From NCBI RefSeq assembly GCF_001514195.1, contig NZ_KQ948734.1, positions 1,307,076-1,371,075 of the forward strand: 64,000 nucleotides of DNA. Reading direction: 5' to 3'. This DNA comes from Streptomyces griseorubiginosus. Its GTDB lineage: Bacteria > Actinomycetota > Actinomycetes > Streptomycetales > Streptomycetaceae. Numbering within the stretch: the stretch's first letter is position 1; each line of letters opens with the position of its first letter. Below the pieces are notes generated by a model. That model did no database searches. It was not told the origin of the DNA and was given only the letters and a program-made list of their open reading frames with translations. Position numbers and translations under genes: made by a program. Of this stretch, positions 9,054 to 17,826 are shown one piece after another.

Positions 9054-12000
9054 ATGGATCTCGTGCCCGCACTGGAAGAACCACTGAAGAAGGTGCTCGG
9101 CCCCGCCACCGCGAAGGTGATGGCCGAGCACCTCGGCCTGCACTCCGTGGGCGACCTCCTGCACCACTACCCGCGCCGATACGAGGAGCGGGGGCAGCTG
9201 ACCCACCTCGCCGACCTCCCCCTGGACGAGCACGTCACCGTGGTCGCCCAGGTCGCCGACGCCCGGCTGCACAGCTTCGCCTCCGCCAAGGCGCCGCGCG
9301 GCAAGGGCCAGCGACTGGAGGTCACCATCACGGACGGCAGCGGCCGCCTCCAACTGGTCTTCTTCGGCAGCGGAGTCCACAAGCCCCACAAGGAACTCCT
9401 GCCGGGCACCCGCGCGATGTTCGCCGGCAAGGTCTCCCTCTTCAACCGCCGCCTCCAACTGGCGCATCCCGCCTACGAGTTGCTGCGCGGCGCCGACGAC
9501 GAGGCGGCGGAGTCGGTGGAGACCTGGGCGGGCGCCCTGATCCCCATCTACCCCGCCACCGCCAAACTGGAGTCCTGGAAGATCGGCAAGGCGATCCAGA
9601 CCGTCCTGCCGAGTGTGCAGGAGGCGCTCGACCCCCTTCCGGAGTCCCTGCGCGAGGGCCGGGGCCTGGTCACCCTCCCCGAAGCCCTCCTCAAGATCCA
9701 CCGCCCGCACACCAAGGCCGACATCGCCGACGCCCACGCCCGCCTCAAGTGGGACGAGGCCTTCGTCCTCCAGGTGGCCCTGGCCCGCCGCCGCCACGCG
9801 GACGCCCAACTCCCCGCGGTCCCAAGGAAACCGTCCCCGGACGGCCTCCTGACCGCCTTCGATGACCGCCTCCCCTTCACCCTCACCGAAGGCCAGCAGA
9901 AGGTCTCCAAGGAGATCTTCGACGACCTGGCGACAGCCCACCCGATGCACCGCCTGCTCCAGGGAGAGGTCGGATCGGGCAAGGCCCAGCCCCTCGACTC
10001 GCTCGTCCTGACACCTGTCGGTTTCCGCCGTATGGGGGACTTGAGGGTGGGTGACAAGATCGTCGTTCCTGACGGGGAGATTGCCCTGGTCGACGGCGTC
10101 TTCCCACAAGGCGAGCGCGATGTCTGGCGGCTGGTTCTCTCGGACGGCAGTTCCGTCGAGTGCGACGACGAGCATCTGTGGATCGTCGGCACGAGTTGCG
10201 GGTGGCATCGTGGTCAGGCCCCCAAGGTCATGACGACTCGCGAGATTCGGCTGGACACCTTCAAGGCCAACGGATCGGCGAAGTGGTACCTCCCGGCCGC
10301 CACCCCTGTCGATCTCGGAGACGACTGCGGGCTGCCCCTTGACCCGTACCTGTTCGGCGTTCTTCTGGGCGACGGCTCCTTCCGGCACAACCTGCGTCTG
10401 TTCACGGTCGATGCCGAGATCCGCGACGCGGTCGAGACCGCCGTGGCACCGGAATGCCGACTGGTCCCGGTGAGCGGTTCCCGGTGCGACTACACGATCC
10501 AGCTGACCCGCCGCGCGGGTGGCGTGCGCAATTCGGTGATTCAGGCCCTGCGGGACCTGAACCTCTGGGGCGTCACGTCGCACGGCAAGTTCATTCCGGG
10601 AGAGTTCAAGAACACGTCGATCAAGAACCGTCTTGCCGTGCTGCAAGGGCTCATGGACACGGACGGCACTGTCGACAAGGCCGGCCTCAGCATCTCGTTC
10701 TGCTCCGCTTCACGGAGGCTCGCGGAAGACGTCGCGTGGCTGGTCCGTTCCTTGGGCGGACGGGCGCGAATCCTGCCGAGGCGGAGCGCGTTCAACGTCT
10801 TCGTCTCTCTGCCCGACGAGTACGTCCCGTTCAGGCTGAGGCGCAAGGCCGAACGGGTGGGCCCTCGCCCGAAATACAACACGTTTCGACGGGGTGTTCG
10901 GGCGGTCGAGTACGTGGGACGTAAGCCCGTGCAGTGCATCAGCGTCGCCCATCCCAGCCATGCCTACGTCACCGACAACTTCACAGTGACCCACAACACG
11001 ATGGTGGCCCTGCGCGCCATGCTCGCCGTGGTCGACGCCGGTGGGCAGGCCGCCATGCTCGCTCCCACCGAGGTGCTCGCCCAGCAGCATCACCGGTCCA
11101 TCGTCGAGATGATGGGGGAGCTGGCCGAGGGCGGCATGCTGGGTGGGGCCGAGCACGCCACCAAGGTCGTGCTGCTCACCGGTTCGATGGGGACGGCCGC
11201 GCGTCGGCAGGCGATGCTCGACCTGGTCACCGGCGAGGCGGGCATCGTGATCGGCACGCACGCGCTGATCGAGGACAAGGTGCAGTTCGAGGACCTCGGC
11301 CTGGTCGTGGTCGACGAGCAGCACCGCTTCGGGGTCGAGCAGCGGGACGCCCTGCGCGGCAAGGGCAAACAACCGCCCCACCTCCTCGTCATGACGGCCA
11401 CCCCCATCCCGCGCACCGTCGCGATGACGGTCTTCGGCGACCTGGAGACCTCCGTCCTGGACCAGCTCCCGGCCGGCCGCTCCCCGATCGCCAGCCATGT
11501 CGTCCCCGCCGCCGACAAGCCCCACTTCCTCAGCCGCGCCTGGGAGCGGGTCCGTGAAGAGGTGGAGAACGGCCACCAGGCCTACGTCGTCTGTCCCCGC
11601 ATCGGCGACGAGGAGGACGACCCGAAGAAGTCCGGCCGGAAGAAGTCCGCCGAGGACGAGGCGGAGAAGCGCCCGCCGCTCGCGGTCCTGGAGGTGGCCG
11701 ACCAGCTGACCAAGGGCCCGCTCAGCGGACTCAAGGTCGAGGTCCTGCACGGCCGTATGCACCCGGACGACAAGGACGCGGTCATGCGCCGCTTCGCCGC
11801 CGGGGAGACCCACGTCCTGGTCGCCACCACGGTCATCGAGGTCGGCGTCAACGTCCCGAACGCCACCGCGATGGTCATCATGGACGCCGACCGCTTCGGC
11901 GTCTCCCAGCTCCACCAGCTGCGCGGCCGGGTCGGCCGCGGTTCCGCGGCGGGCCTGTGCCTGCTGGTCACGGAGATGCCGGAGGCGAGCCCCGCCCGCC

Positions 12001-12284
12001 AGCGCCTGAACGCGGTCGCCTCCACCCTGGACGGCTTCGAACTCTCCCGCATCGACCTGGAACAGCGCAGGGAGGGCGATGTCCTGGGCCAGGCCCAGTC
12101 CGGCGCCCGGACCTCCCTGCGCGTCCTCGCCGTGATCGAGGACGAGGAGATCATCGCGGAGGCGAGGGAGGAGGCGACCGCGGTGGTGGAGGCGGACCCG
12201 GAGCTGAAGGGCCTGCCCGGTCTGCGCACGGCCCTGGACGCGCTGTTGGACGAGGAGAGGGAGCAGTACCTGGAGAAGGGCTGA
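9054..12284 (+). CDS. recG: ATP-dependent DNA helicase RecG, precursor with intein
   Basis: RecG remodels stalled replication forks and branched recombination intermediates. The N-terminal wedge/OB domain (about residues 1-200) is followed by the SF2 helicase core. The P-loop GEVGSGK (residues about 304-310) is split: after Lys310 comes a 338-residue intein and the motif resumes with Thr. The second half contains VVDEQHRFGVEQR (DEQH box), TATPIPRT (motif III), and motif VI as QLRGRVGRG. Without the intein the protein is 738 residues, normal for actinobacterial RecG, so the gene is intact if the intein splices; an unspliced product would have no working ATP site. ATG 9054 is preferred over ATG 9033 because of promoter position and because conserved sequence begins DLVPALEEP. 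Downstream rsmD follows after 40 bases. Confidence 0.95.
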   Translation: MDLVPALEEPLKKVLGPATAKVMAEHLGLHSVGDLLHHYPRRYEERGQLTHLADLPLDEHVTVVAQVADARLHSFASAKAPRGKGQRLEVTITDGSGRLQLVFFGSGVHKPHKELLPGTRAMFAGKVSLFNRRLQLAHPAYELLRGADDEAAESVETWAGALIPIYPATAKLESWKIGKAIQTVLPSVQEALDPLPESLREGRGLVTLPEALLKIHRPHTKADIADAHARLKWDEAFVLQVALARRRHADAQLPAVPRKPSPDGLLTAFDDRLPFTLTEGQQKVSKEIFDDLATAHPMHRLLQGEVGSGKAQPLDSLVLTPVGFRRMGDLRVGDKIVVPDGEIALVDGVFPQGERDVWRLVLSDGSSVECDDEHLWIVGTSCGWHRGQAPKVMTTREIRLDTFKANGSAKWYLPAATPVDLGDDCGLPLDPYLFGVLLGDGSFRHNLRLFTVDAEIRDAVETAVAPECRLVPVSGSRCDYTIQLTRRAGGVRNSVIQALRDLNLWGVTSHGKFIPGEFKNTSIKNRLAVLQGLMDTDGTVDKAGLSISFCSASRRLAEDVAWLVRSLGGRARILPRRSAFNVFVSLPDEYVPFRLRRKAERVGPRPKYNTFRRGVRAVEYVGRKPVQCISVAHPSHAYVTDNFTVTHNTMVALRAMLAVVDAGGQAAMLAPTEVLAQQHHRSIVEMMGELAEGGMLGGAEHATKVVLLTGSMGTAARRQAMLDLVTGEAGIVIGTHALIEDKVQFEDLGLVVVDEQHRFGVEQRDALRGKGKQPPHLLVMTATPIPRTVAMTVFGDLETSVLDQLPAGRSPIASHVVPAADKPHFLSRAWERVREEVENGHQAYVVCPRIGDEEDDPKKSGRKKSAEDEAEKRPPLAVLEVADQLTKGPLSGLKVEVLHGRMHPDDKDAVMRRFAAGETHVLVATTVIEVGVNVPNATAMVIMDADRFGVSQLHQLRGRVGRGSAAGLCLLVTEMPEASPARQRLNAVASTLDGFELSRIDLEQRREGDVLGQAQSGARTSLRVLAVIEDEEIIAEAREEATAVVEADPELKGLPGLRTALDALLDEEREQYLEKG
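9984..10997 (+). mobile_element. Intein with LAGLIDADG endonuclease in the RecG P-loop (class 3 type)
   Basis: The insert starts at Ala1 (codon 9984) after GSGK and ends THN (codon 10995) before the extein Thr, 338 residues. Block A is the SLVLTPVGFRRMGDL region; block B is SVECDDEHLW with His64 and Trp66; block F begins PVQCISV, putting Cys318 where class 1 inteins have Asp; block G is FTVTHN with Thr336, His337, Asn338. Ala at position 1 plus Trp (B:12), Cys (F:4) and Thr (G:5) is the WCT signature described for class 3 inteins, which start splicing from the block F cysteine. Two dodecapeptide motifs, LFGVLLGDGSF (about 122-132) and LQGLMDTDGTV (about 220-230), mark an apparently intact homing endonuclease. 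Base composition drops here: bases 10021-10080 are 60% G+C against 68% for extein bases 9301-9360. Confidence 0.95.
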
Positions 12285-12324
12285 GAAACTGACTCCGTAA
12301 CCACTCCCCGAACAAGGACCGAAG

Positions 12325-12927
12325 ATGACCCGCGTGATCGCCGGCCGGGCCGGCGGACGCCGACTCGCAGTCCCGCCGGGCAACGGCACCCGCCCCACCT
12401 CCGACCGCGCCAGAGAAGGGCTCCTCTCCACCTGGCAGTCCCTCCTGGGCGGCCCCCTGGACGGCGAGCGGGTCCTCGACCTGTACGCGGGCTCGGGCGC
12501 GGTGGGTCTGGAGGCCCTCTCCCGCGGCGCGAGCCACACCCTCCTGGTCGAGGCCGACGCGCGAGCCGCCCGCACGATCCGGGAGAACGTCAAGAGCCTC
12601 GGTCTCCCCGGCGCCGAGGTGCGCGCGGGCAAAGCGGAACAGATCATCCAGCAACCGGCGCCGGCGCAGCCGTACGACATCGTGTTCCTCGACCCGCCGT
12701 ACCGCGTCACGGATCACGATCTTCGGGAGATTCTCCTCACACTCCGGGCGGAACACTGGCTAGCGCCGGAGGCCCTGGTCACCGTTGAGCGCAGTACCAG
12801 AGGGGGCGAATTCGCCTGGCCGCCCGGCTTCGAGGCGGTCAAGGCCCGTCGCTACGGCGAGGGAACGTTTTGGTACGGTCGCGCCGCCACGGGCGACAAC
12901 GCCTCTACGTGCGAAGACGCACGATGA
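12325..12927 (+). CDS. rsmD: 16S rRNA (guanine-N2)-methyltransferase RsmD
   Basis: RsmD methylates G966 (E. coli numbering) of 16S rRNA in the small subunit, using SAM. The protein has 200 residues, begins with the typical [14 protein letters not shown], and carries the SAM-binding [20 protein letters not shown] and the catalytic DPPY (FLDPPYRV) of N2-guanine methyltransferases. GAACAAGGACC gives a purine-rich site before ATG 12325. Its stop overlaps an ATG (12924) upstream of coaD, a neighbour pair conserved across bacteria. Confidence 0.95.
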   Translation: MTRVIAGRAGGRRLAVPPGNGTRPTSDRAREGLLSTWQSLLGGPLDGERVLDLYAGSGAVGLEALSRGASHTLLVEADARAARTIRENVKSLGLPGAEVRAGKAEQIIQQPAPAQPYDIVFLDPPYRVTDHDLREILLTLRAEHWLAPEALVTVERSTRGGEFAWPPGFEAVKARRYGEGTFWYGRAATGDNASTCEDAR

Positions 12928-12953
12928 CCGGACCGGAGAGCGAGGGATCTCAA

Positions 12954-13433
12954 GTGCGCCGCGCCGTCTGTCCCGGGTCGTTCGACCCGATCACCAACGG
13001 ACATCTCGACATCATCTCCCGCGCCTCCAGGCTGTACGACGAGGTCTACGTCGCGGTGATGATCAACAAGTCCAAGAAGGGCCTCTTCGAGATCGACGAG
13101 CGGATCGACCTGATCCGCGAGGTCACCGCCGAGTACGGCAACGTGATCGTGGAGGCGTTCCACGGCCTCCTCGTCGACTACTGCAAGGAGCGCGACATCC
13201 CGGCCATCGTCAAGGGCCTGCGCGCGGTCAGCGACTTCGACTACGAACTCCAGATGGCCCAGATGAACAACGGCCTCAGCGGTGTCGAGACCCTCTTCGT
13301 GCCGACCAATCCCACCTACAGCTTCCTGTCCTCCTCGCTCGTCAAGGAGGTCGCCACCTGGGGCGGAGACGTCTCCCACCTGGTACCCCCGAGGGTCCTG
13401 GAAGCGCTGAACGAGCGCCTCCGCAAAGGCTGA
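12954..13433 (+). CDS. coaD: Phosphopantetheine adenylyltransferase CoaD
   Basis: CoaD adds AMP to 4'-phosphopantetheine to give dephospho-CoA, the fourth step of coenzyme A synthesis. The HIGH-like nucleotidyltransferase motif is seen at the start ([16 protein letters not shown]), and the C-terminal ISSSLVKEV-type motif appears as [19 protein letters not shown] chose GTG 12954, which gives 159 residues as in other family members and has GAGGGA about eight bases upstream. An ATG at 12924 that overlaps the rsmD stop would add ten unconserved residues and could serve coupling. Confidence 0.95.
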   Translation: MRRAVCPGSFDPITNGHLDIISRASRLYDEVYVAVMINKSKKGLFEIDERIDLIREVTAEYGNVIVEAFHGLLVDYCKERDIPAIVKGLRAVSDFDYELQMAQMNNGLSGVETLFVPTNPTYSFLSSSLVKEVATWGGDVSHLVPPRVLEALNERLRKG

Positions 13434-13490
13434 TGGGGCTACAGTCGTCCCGTCCGTCTCCAACACAGCTGTAGAGAGTGGCGAGCACAG

Positions 13491-14555
13491 GTGGACGTGC
13501 AGAAGAAGCTCGACGAGATCGTGGCCACGGTCTCCGGCGCCCGGTCGATGCCCATGTCGGCCTCGGTGATGGTCAACCGCGCCGAACTGCTCGCGATGCT
13601 GGAGGAGCTGCGCCAGGCCCTGCCGGGTTCCCTCGCGCAGGCCCAGGAGCTGATCGGTGACCGCGAGCAGCTGGTCGAGCAGGCCCGCCAGGAGGCCGAG
13701 CGGATCATCGGGCAGGCACACCAGGAGCGCGGCTCGCTGATCTCCGACACCGAGGTGGCCCGCCGCTCCCAGGCCGAGGCCGACCGGATCCTGAACGAGG
13801 CCCGCCAGGAGGCCGAGGAGGTCCGCGCCGAGGCCGACGACTACGTCGACTCCAAGCTCGCCAACTTCGAGGTCGTCCTCACCAAGACCCTCGGCTCCGT
13901 GGGCCGCGGCCGCGAGAAGCTCCTCGGCACCGGTCCCGGCCTCGACGAGAACGGCTACGAGGACGAGGACGCCCCCGAGCGCAGCCACGACCCCGAGACC
14001 CTGCGCAAGGACGCCGACACCTACGTCGACGCCAAGCTCGGGGCCTTCGAGGCGGTCCTGGCCAAGACCCTGGAGGCGGTCGGCCGGGGCCGGCAGAAAC
14101 TGCACGGCCGTATCGCCACGGACGACCTCGGCGCCCTCGCCGACGACCTGTCCACGGTCCAGCACTCCAGCGACGCCGACTACCTGGCCGACCTCGCCGC
14201 CCTCGCCGAGCGGGACAGCCAGGCGGCGGCCCAGGCGGCAGGCGCCGCGGCCGAGCAGCAGGACTACGCCCAGCAGGCGGCGTACGGCTACCAGCAGCAG
14301 ACCGACGCCTACGCGGGCTACCAGCAGCAGCCCGACCCGTACGCCCAGCAGCAGGACCCGTACGGCTACCAGCAGGCCGACCCGTACGCCGCCGGCTATC
14401 AGGGGTACGACCAGCAGCAGGCCTACGACCCGAACCAGGTCCAGCAGGCTCAGCAGGCGCACCAGTCCTACGCCCTGGACGAGACCAGCCTCTTCGACAC
14501 CGGCATGATCACGCCGGAGCAGCTGAGGGCCTACGAGCAGGGTCGGGGCCAGTGA
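13491..14555 (+). CDS. Coiled-coil protein with duplicated module and Gln/Tyr-rich tail
   Basis: A 354-residue cytoplasmic protein typical of streptomycetes at this locus, often annotated as a cell-division-initiation or ATP-synthase-b-like protein. Residues about 1-110 form a charged coiled coil (EQARQEAERIIGQAHQERG, then RQEAEEVRAEADDYVDSKL). The 30-residue module (E/D)AD.YVD.KL..FE.VL.KTL..VGRGR.KL occurs twice, near 115-145 and 180-210, separated by an acidic linker. The last 90 residues are Gln/Tyr/Pro repeats (YQQQ, DPYA) and should be disordered. The DivIVA-like coiled coil suggests a scaffold at the cell pole or membrane, which is inference. The GTG start lies between coaD and yceD. 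Confidence 0.75.
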   Translation: MDVQKKLDEIVATVSGARSMPMSASVMVNRAELLAMLEELRQALPGSLAQAQELIGDREQLVEQARQEAERIIGQAHQERGSLISDTEVARRSQAEADRILNEARQEAEEVRAEADDYVDSKLANFEVVLTKTLGSVGRGREKLLGTGPGLDENGYEDEDAPERSHDPETLRKDADTYVDAKLGAFEAVLAKTLEAVGRGRQKLHGRIATDDLGALADDLSTVQHSSDADYLADLAALAERDSQAAAQAAGAAAEQQDYAQQAAYGYQQQTDAYAGYQQQPDPYAQQQDPYGYQQADPYAAGYQGYDQQQAYDPNQVQQAQQAHQSYALDETSLFDTGMITPEQLRAYEQGRGQ

Positions 14556-14698
14556 GGAACCGGTAGGAGAGCACCGGATTGGGCCGTGAGCGAAAGGTCC
14601 AGTATCCTGGCTCTTCGGTCGCGCGTACGTCCGCGATCAACGCTGCCCGGGAACACCGAAGGGCGGCGTCCCTCTGAGCTCGAAGATCGAAAGCAGGA

Positions 14699-15349
14699 AT
14701 GGCTCCCAACGCGCGCCTCGACCACCGCAACCCTCTCGTGTTCGACACACACGAGCTGGGGCGGCGTCCTGGCGCGCTCCAGCGCCTGACCCGCGAGATC
14801 GACGCTCCCAAGGATCTCGGGATCCAGGGAGTGATCGGAGTGCCGGAAGGCGCCCCGGTCGAGCTCGAACTCCGCCTGGAGTCGGTCATGGAAGGGGTGC
14901 TTGTCACAGGCACCGCCCGTGCACAGGCCAAGGGGGAGTGCGTAAGGTGTCTGGAGCCGCTGGAGCTGGCGCTCGAAGCGGACTTCCAGGAGATGTTCTC
15001 GTACCCTGACGCCGACGACCGGGGCCGTGTGAAAGCGGAACCGGCCGACGACGCCGAGGAAGACGAGGACAGGCTCTTCATCGAGGACGGCCTGTTCGAC
15101 CTCGAACCCGTGCTGCGTGATGCGGTGGTGCTCGCACTGCCGATGCAGCCGGTGTGCCAGGACGACTGTCTGGGTCTGTGCTCCGAGTGCGGAGCGCGGC
15201 TCACGGACGACCCGGACCACCACCATGACGCCGTCGACATCCGTTGGGCGGCATTGCAGGGACTCGCCGGTTCACTCGAAGACGGCGAGAAGGACGAGAT
15301 GAGCGGCGCTGACGCGGAAGCGGGCGTCGACGAGAAGCAGGAGAAGTAG
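14699..15349 (+). CDS. yceD: YceD / DUF177 family protein
   Basis: A 216-residue protein of the DUF177 (YceD) family, the near-universal partner of rpmF. In E. coli and plants the family has been linked to 23S rRNA accumulation. Visible marks are [10 protein letters not shown] and the C-terminal [16 protein letters not shown], which give a CxxC and a four-cysteine cluster likely to bind zinc, plus an acidic middle ([11 protein letters not shown]). AGCAGGA precedes ATG 14699. It lies two bases before the rpmF start, so the two are co-transcribed and may be coupled. Confidence 0.9.
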   Translation: MAPNARLDHRNPLVFDTHELGRRPGALQRLTREIDAPKDLGIQGVIGVPEGAPVELELRLESVMEGVLVTGTARAQAKGECVRCLEPLELALEADFQEMFSYPDADDRGRVKAEPADDAEEDEDRLFIEDGLFDLEPVLRDAVVLALPMQPVCQDDCLGLCSECGARLTDDPDHHHDAVDIRWAALQGLAGSLEDGEKDEMSGADAEAGVDEKQEK

Positions 15350-15351
15350 CC

Positions 15352-15525
15352 GTGGCTGTTCCGAAGCGGAAGATGTCGCGCAGCAACACGCGCCACCGCC
15401 GGTCGCAGTGGAAGGCTGCGGTCCCCACCCTGGTTGCGTGCGAGCGCTGCCACGAGCCCAAGCTGCAGCACATCGCGTGCCCCGCTTGTGGCACCTACAA
15501 CAAGCGCCAGGTCCTCGAGGTCTGA
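15352..15525 (+). CDS. rpmF: 50S ribosomal protein L32 (zinc-ribbon form)
   Basis: A 57-residue L32: [20 protein letters not shown] is the family start (GTG initiator), and CERC ... CPAC form the zinc ribbon. It sits between yceD and rnc in the usual order. Confidence 0.96.
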   Translation: MAVPKRKMSRSNTRHRRSQWKAAVPTLVACERCHEPKLQHIACPACGTYNKRQVLEV

Positions 15526-15544
15526 GCGGCTGGTGAGAGGCACT

Positions 15545-16363
15545 GTGTCCACTCCGAAGAAGAACTCGGTCGACAATCAGGCCTCGTCCCACACGCTGTT
15601 GGAAGGGCGGCTCGGGTACAAGCTCGAGTCCGCCCTTCTGGTGCGTGCGCTGACCCACCGGTCCTACGCGTACGAGAACGGCGGTCTGCCGACCAACGAG
15701 CGCCTGGAGTTCCTCGGGGACTCCGTGCTGGGGCTCGTGGTCACGGACACGCTGTACACCACCCACCCCGACCTGCCCGAGGGCCAGCTGGCCAAGTTGC
15801 GGGCCGCGGTGGTCAACTCGCGTGCGCTGGCGGAGGTCGGCCGTGGGCTCGACCTGGGTTCCTTCATCCGGCTCGGCCGTGGTGAAGAGGGCACGGGCGG
15901 CCGGGACAAGGCGTCCATCCTCGCCGACACCCTGGAAGCGGTGATCGGCGCTGTCTATCTCGACCAGGGTCTCGATGCGGCGAGCGAGCTCGTCCACCGG
16001 CTTTTCGATCCGCTGATCGAGAAGTCCTCCAACCTCGGTGCCGGCCTGGACTGGAAGACCAGTCTCCAGGAGCTCACCGCGACCGAAGGACTCGGCGTGC
16101 CCGAGTACCTGGTCACGGAGACCGGCCCCGACCACGAGAAGACCTTCACTGCTGCCGCCCGCGTCGGAGGCGTCTCGTACGGCACCGGCACCGGCCGCAG
16201 CAAGAAGGAGGCGGAGCAGCAGGCCGCGGAGTCCGCCTGGAGGTCCATCCGGGCCGCCGCGGACGAGCGCGCCAAGGCGGCGGCAGCGAAGGCTGTCGAA
16301 GTCGCCGAAGCAGTCGAAGCCTCCGAGGCCGACGACGAGGGTCCGTCGTCCGTCTCCGCCTGA
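15545..16363 (+). CDS. rnc: Ribonuclease III (AbsB orthologue)
   Basis: RNase III cuts double-stranded RNA, matures rRNA and, in Streptomyces coelicolor where it is called AbsB, is needed for normal antibiotic production. The catalytic signature [16 protein letters not shown] lies near residue 40 and [13 protein letters not shown] supplies the second acidic group; a C-terminal dsRNA-binding domain ([11 protein letters not shown] ... [18 protein letters not shown]) follows. The last 40 residues are an Ala/Glu-rich extension. GTG 15545 has GAGAGG just upstream; an in-frame GTG at 15533 would add four residues and cannot be ruled out. Confidence 0.95.
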   Translation: MSTPKKNSVDNQASSHTLLEGRLGYKLESALLVRALTHRSYAYENGGLPTNERLEFLGDSVLGLVVTDTLYTTHPDLPEGQLAKLRAAVVNSRALAEVGRGLDLGSFIRLGRGEEGTGGRDKASILADTLEAVIGAVYLDQGLDAASELVHRLFDPLIEKSSNLGAGLDWKTSLQELTATEGLGVPEYLVTETGPDHEKTFTAAARVGGVSYGTGTGRSKKEAEQQAAESAWRSIRAAADERAKAAAAKAVEVAEAVEASEADDEGPSSVSA

Positions 16364-16498
16364 CGCCTGGAAACAGGGCGCCTTGAGACAAGGCGGCCGG
16401 GAAACAGAGCGTCTGGAAGTACAGCGCAGTCGAGCGCCTGTCCCGGTACACCGGGGCGGGCGCTCGGCTCATACACCGGTCCGTGACGGGGGAGCCCC

Positions 16499-17383
16499 AT
16501 GCCCGAGTTGCCCGAGGTCGAGGTCGTACGGCGCGGTCTCGAGCGGTGGGTCGCCCACCGCACGGTCGCCGAGGTCGAGGTGCTGCATCCGCGTGCGGTA
16601 CGGCGTCACCTGGCCGGCGCCGACGACTTCGCGCACCGCCTCAAGGGGCACCGCCTGGGCACCCCGAGCCGTCGGGGCAAGTACCTGTGGCTGCCGCTGG
16701 AGGACACCGACCAGTCGATCCTGGCGCATCTCGGCATGAGCGGTCAGCTGCTGGTGCAGCCGCACGCCGCGCCCGACGAGAAGCACCTCAGGATCCGCGT
16801 CAGGTTCGCCGACACGCTGACAACAGCCGCCACCGCGGCGGGCGCCACCGAGCTGCGCTTCGTGGACCAACGCACCTTCGGTGGGCTGTCGTTGCACGAC
16901 AACACCCCCGACGGGCTGCCCGACGTCATCGCGCACATCGCCCGCGACCCCCTCGACCCGCTCTTCGACGACGAGGCCTTCCACCAGGCCCTGCGCCGCA
17001 AGCGCTCCACCATCAAACGGGCCCTGCTGGACCAGTCGTTGATCAGCGGGGTCGGCAACATCTATGCGGACGAGGCGCTTTGGCGCTCCCGCATCCACTA
17101 CGAGCGCCCGACCGCCGGTTTCACGCGCCCGCGCACGGCCGAACTCCTCGGCCATGTGCGGGAGGTGATGACCGCGGCCCTGGACGTCGGCGGCACCAGC
17201 TTCGACAGCCTGTACGTCAACGTGAACGGGGAGTCGGGGTACTTCGACCGGTCCCTCGACGCGTACGGCCGTGAGGGGCTGCCCTGCAAGCGGTGCGGTA
17301 CGCCGATGCGCCGACGGCCCTGGATGAACCGGTCCAGCTACTTCTGCCCGCAGTGTCAGCGGGCGCCGCGCGTCACGTCGTAG
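16499..17383 (+). CDS. mutM: Formamidopyrimidine-DNA glycosylase MutM (Fpg)
   Basis: A base-excision repair glycosylase/AP lyase for oxidised purines. The N-terminal catalytic proline and glutamate are present ([14 protein letters not shown]), as is the HLGMSGQL strand, the H2TH region ([20 protein letters not shown]) and the C-terminal zinc finger ([13 protein letters not shown] ... YFCPQCQ). Length 294 is usual. Its last 28 bases overlap tail-to-tail with the convergent HxlR gene. Confidence 0.95.
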   Translation: MPELPEVEVVRRGLERWVAHRTVAEVEVLHPRAVRRHLAGADDFAHRLKGHRLGTPSRRGKYLWLPLEDTDQSILAHLGMSGQLLVQPHAAPDEKHLRIRVRFADTLTTAATAAGATELRFVDQRTFGGLSLHDNTPDGLPDVIAHIARDPLDPLFDDEAFHQALRRKRSTIKRALLDQSLISGVGNIYADEALWRSRIHYERPTAGFTRPRTAELLGHVREVMTAALDVGGTSFDSLYVNVNGESGYFDRSLDAYGREGLPCKRCGTPMRRRPWMNRSSYFCPQCQRAPRVTS

Positions 17384-17754
17384 CGCTCCCGGGCGGCCAG
17401 GACGTCGTCCATGCGGCCCTCCACGAAGTGGATGAGGCCCAGGAGGCGTTCGGCGACCTCGTGGCCGAGCGGGGTCAGTTCGTAGTCCACCCGGGGCGGG
17501 TTGGTCGGCTGGGCCTCGCGGTGCACCAGGCCGTCGCGCTCCAGGGACTGGAGGGTCTGGGAGAGCATCTTCTCGCTCACGCCGTCGACCCGGCGGCGCA
17601 GCTCGTTGAAGCGCAGCGAGCCCTCGTACAGGGCGCCGAGCGTGAGCGCGCCCCAGCGGCCCGTCACATGCTCCAGGGTGCCGCGCGAGGGACAGGCCTT
17701 GGCGAACACGTCGTACGGGAGCTGCGGCTCCACGGGCTGCTGCGTGGTGTCCAT
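17356..17754 (-). CDS. HxlR/DUF24-family winged-helix regulator
   Basis: A 132-residue MarR-like HxlR (DUF24) repressor. The helix-turn-helix core [46 protein letters not shown] is complete. The conserved N-terminal cysteine of redox-sensing DUF24 regulators is present in KACPSRG, so it may respond to electrophiles or quinones (inference). Start ATG 17754 is chosen over an upstream in-frame start because homology begins near [10 protein letters not shown]. Its own upstream region contains a 13-base perfect inverted repeat, probably its operator. No quinone reductase gene, the usual target, is adjacent. Confidence 0.88.
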   Translation of the reverse strand: MDTTQQPVEPQLPYDVFAKACPSRGTLEHVTGRWGALTLGALYEGSLRFNELRRRVDGVSEKMLSQTLQSLERDGLVHREAQPTNPPRVDYELTPLGHEVAERLLGLIHFVEGRMDDVLAARERYDVTRGAR

Positions 17755-17780
17755 ATCACCAGCGTACAGCGCTAACCCAC

Positions 17781-17811
17781 AGGTTGCACTAACCAATAGT
17801 TAGTGCAACCT
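17781..17811. promoter_or_regulatory. 13-base perfect inverted repeat, likely HxlR operator
   Basis: AGGTTGCACTAAC (17781-17793), a CAATA spacer and its exact reverse complement (17799-17811). The CTAAC...GTTAG core resembles palindromes bound by DUF24 regulators. It lies 27 bases upstream of the HxlR start and 16 bases beyond the stop of the CAP-domain gene. It lacks a T-run, so an operator is more likely than a terminator. Confidence 0.7.
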
Positions 17812-17826
17812 GGGAGGGGGATCCCG

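Noticed and set aside
9054-12284. recG as a frameshifted or broken gene because of the interrupted P-loop
   Set aside because: The insert is in frame, with intein blocks at both ends and an exact restoration of GSGKT, so it is an intein and not damage.
12852-14462. 536-residue minus-strand frame opposite coaD and the coiled-coil gene
   Set aside because: Leu/Gly/Val-rich shadow of repeated Gln/Glu codons on the other strand; no homology and genes on the plus strand are well supported.
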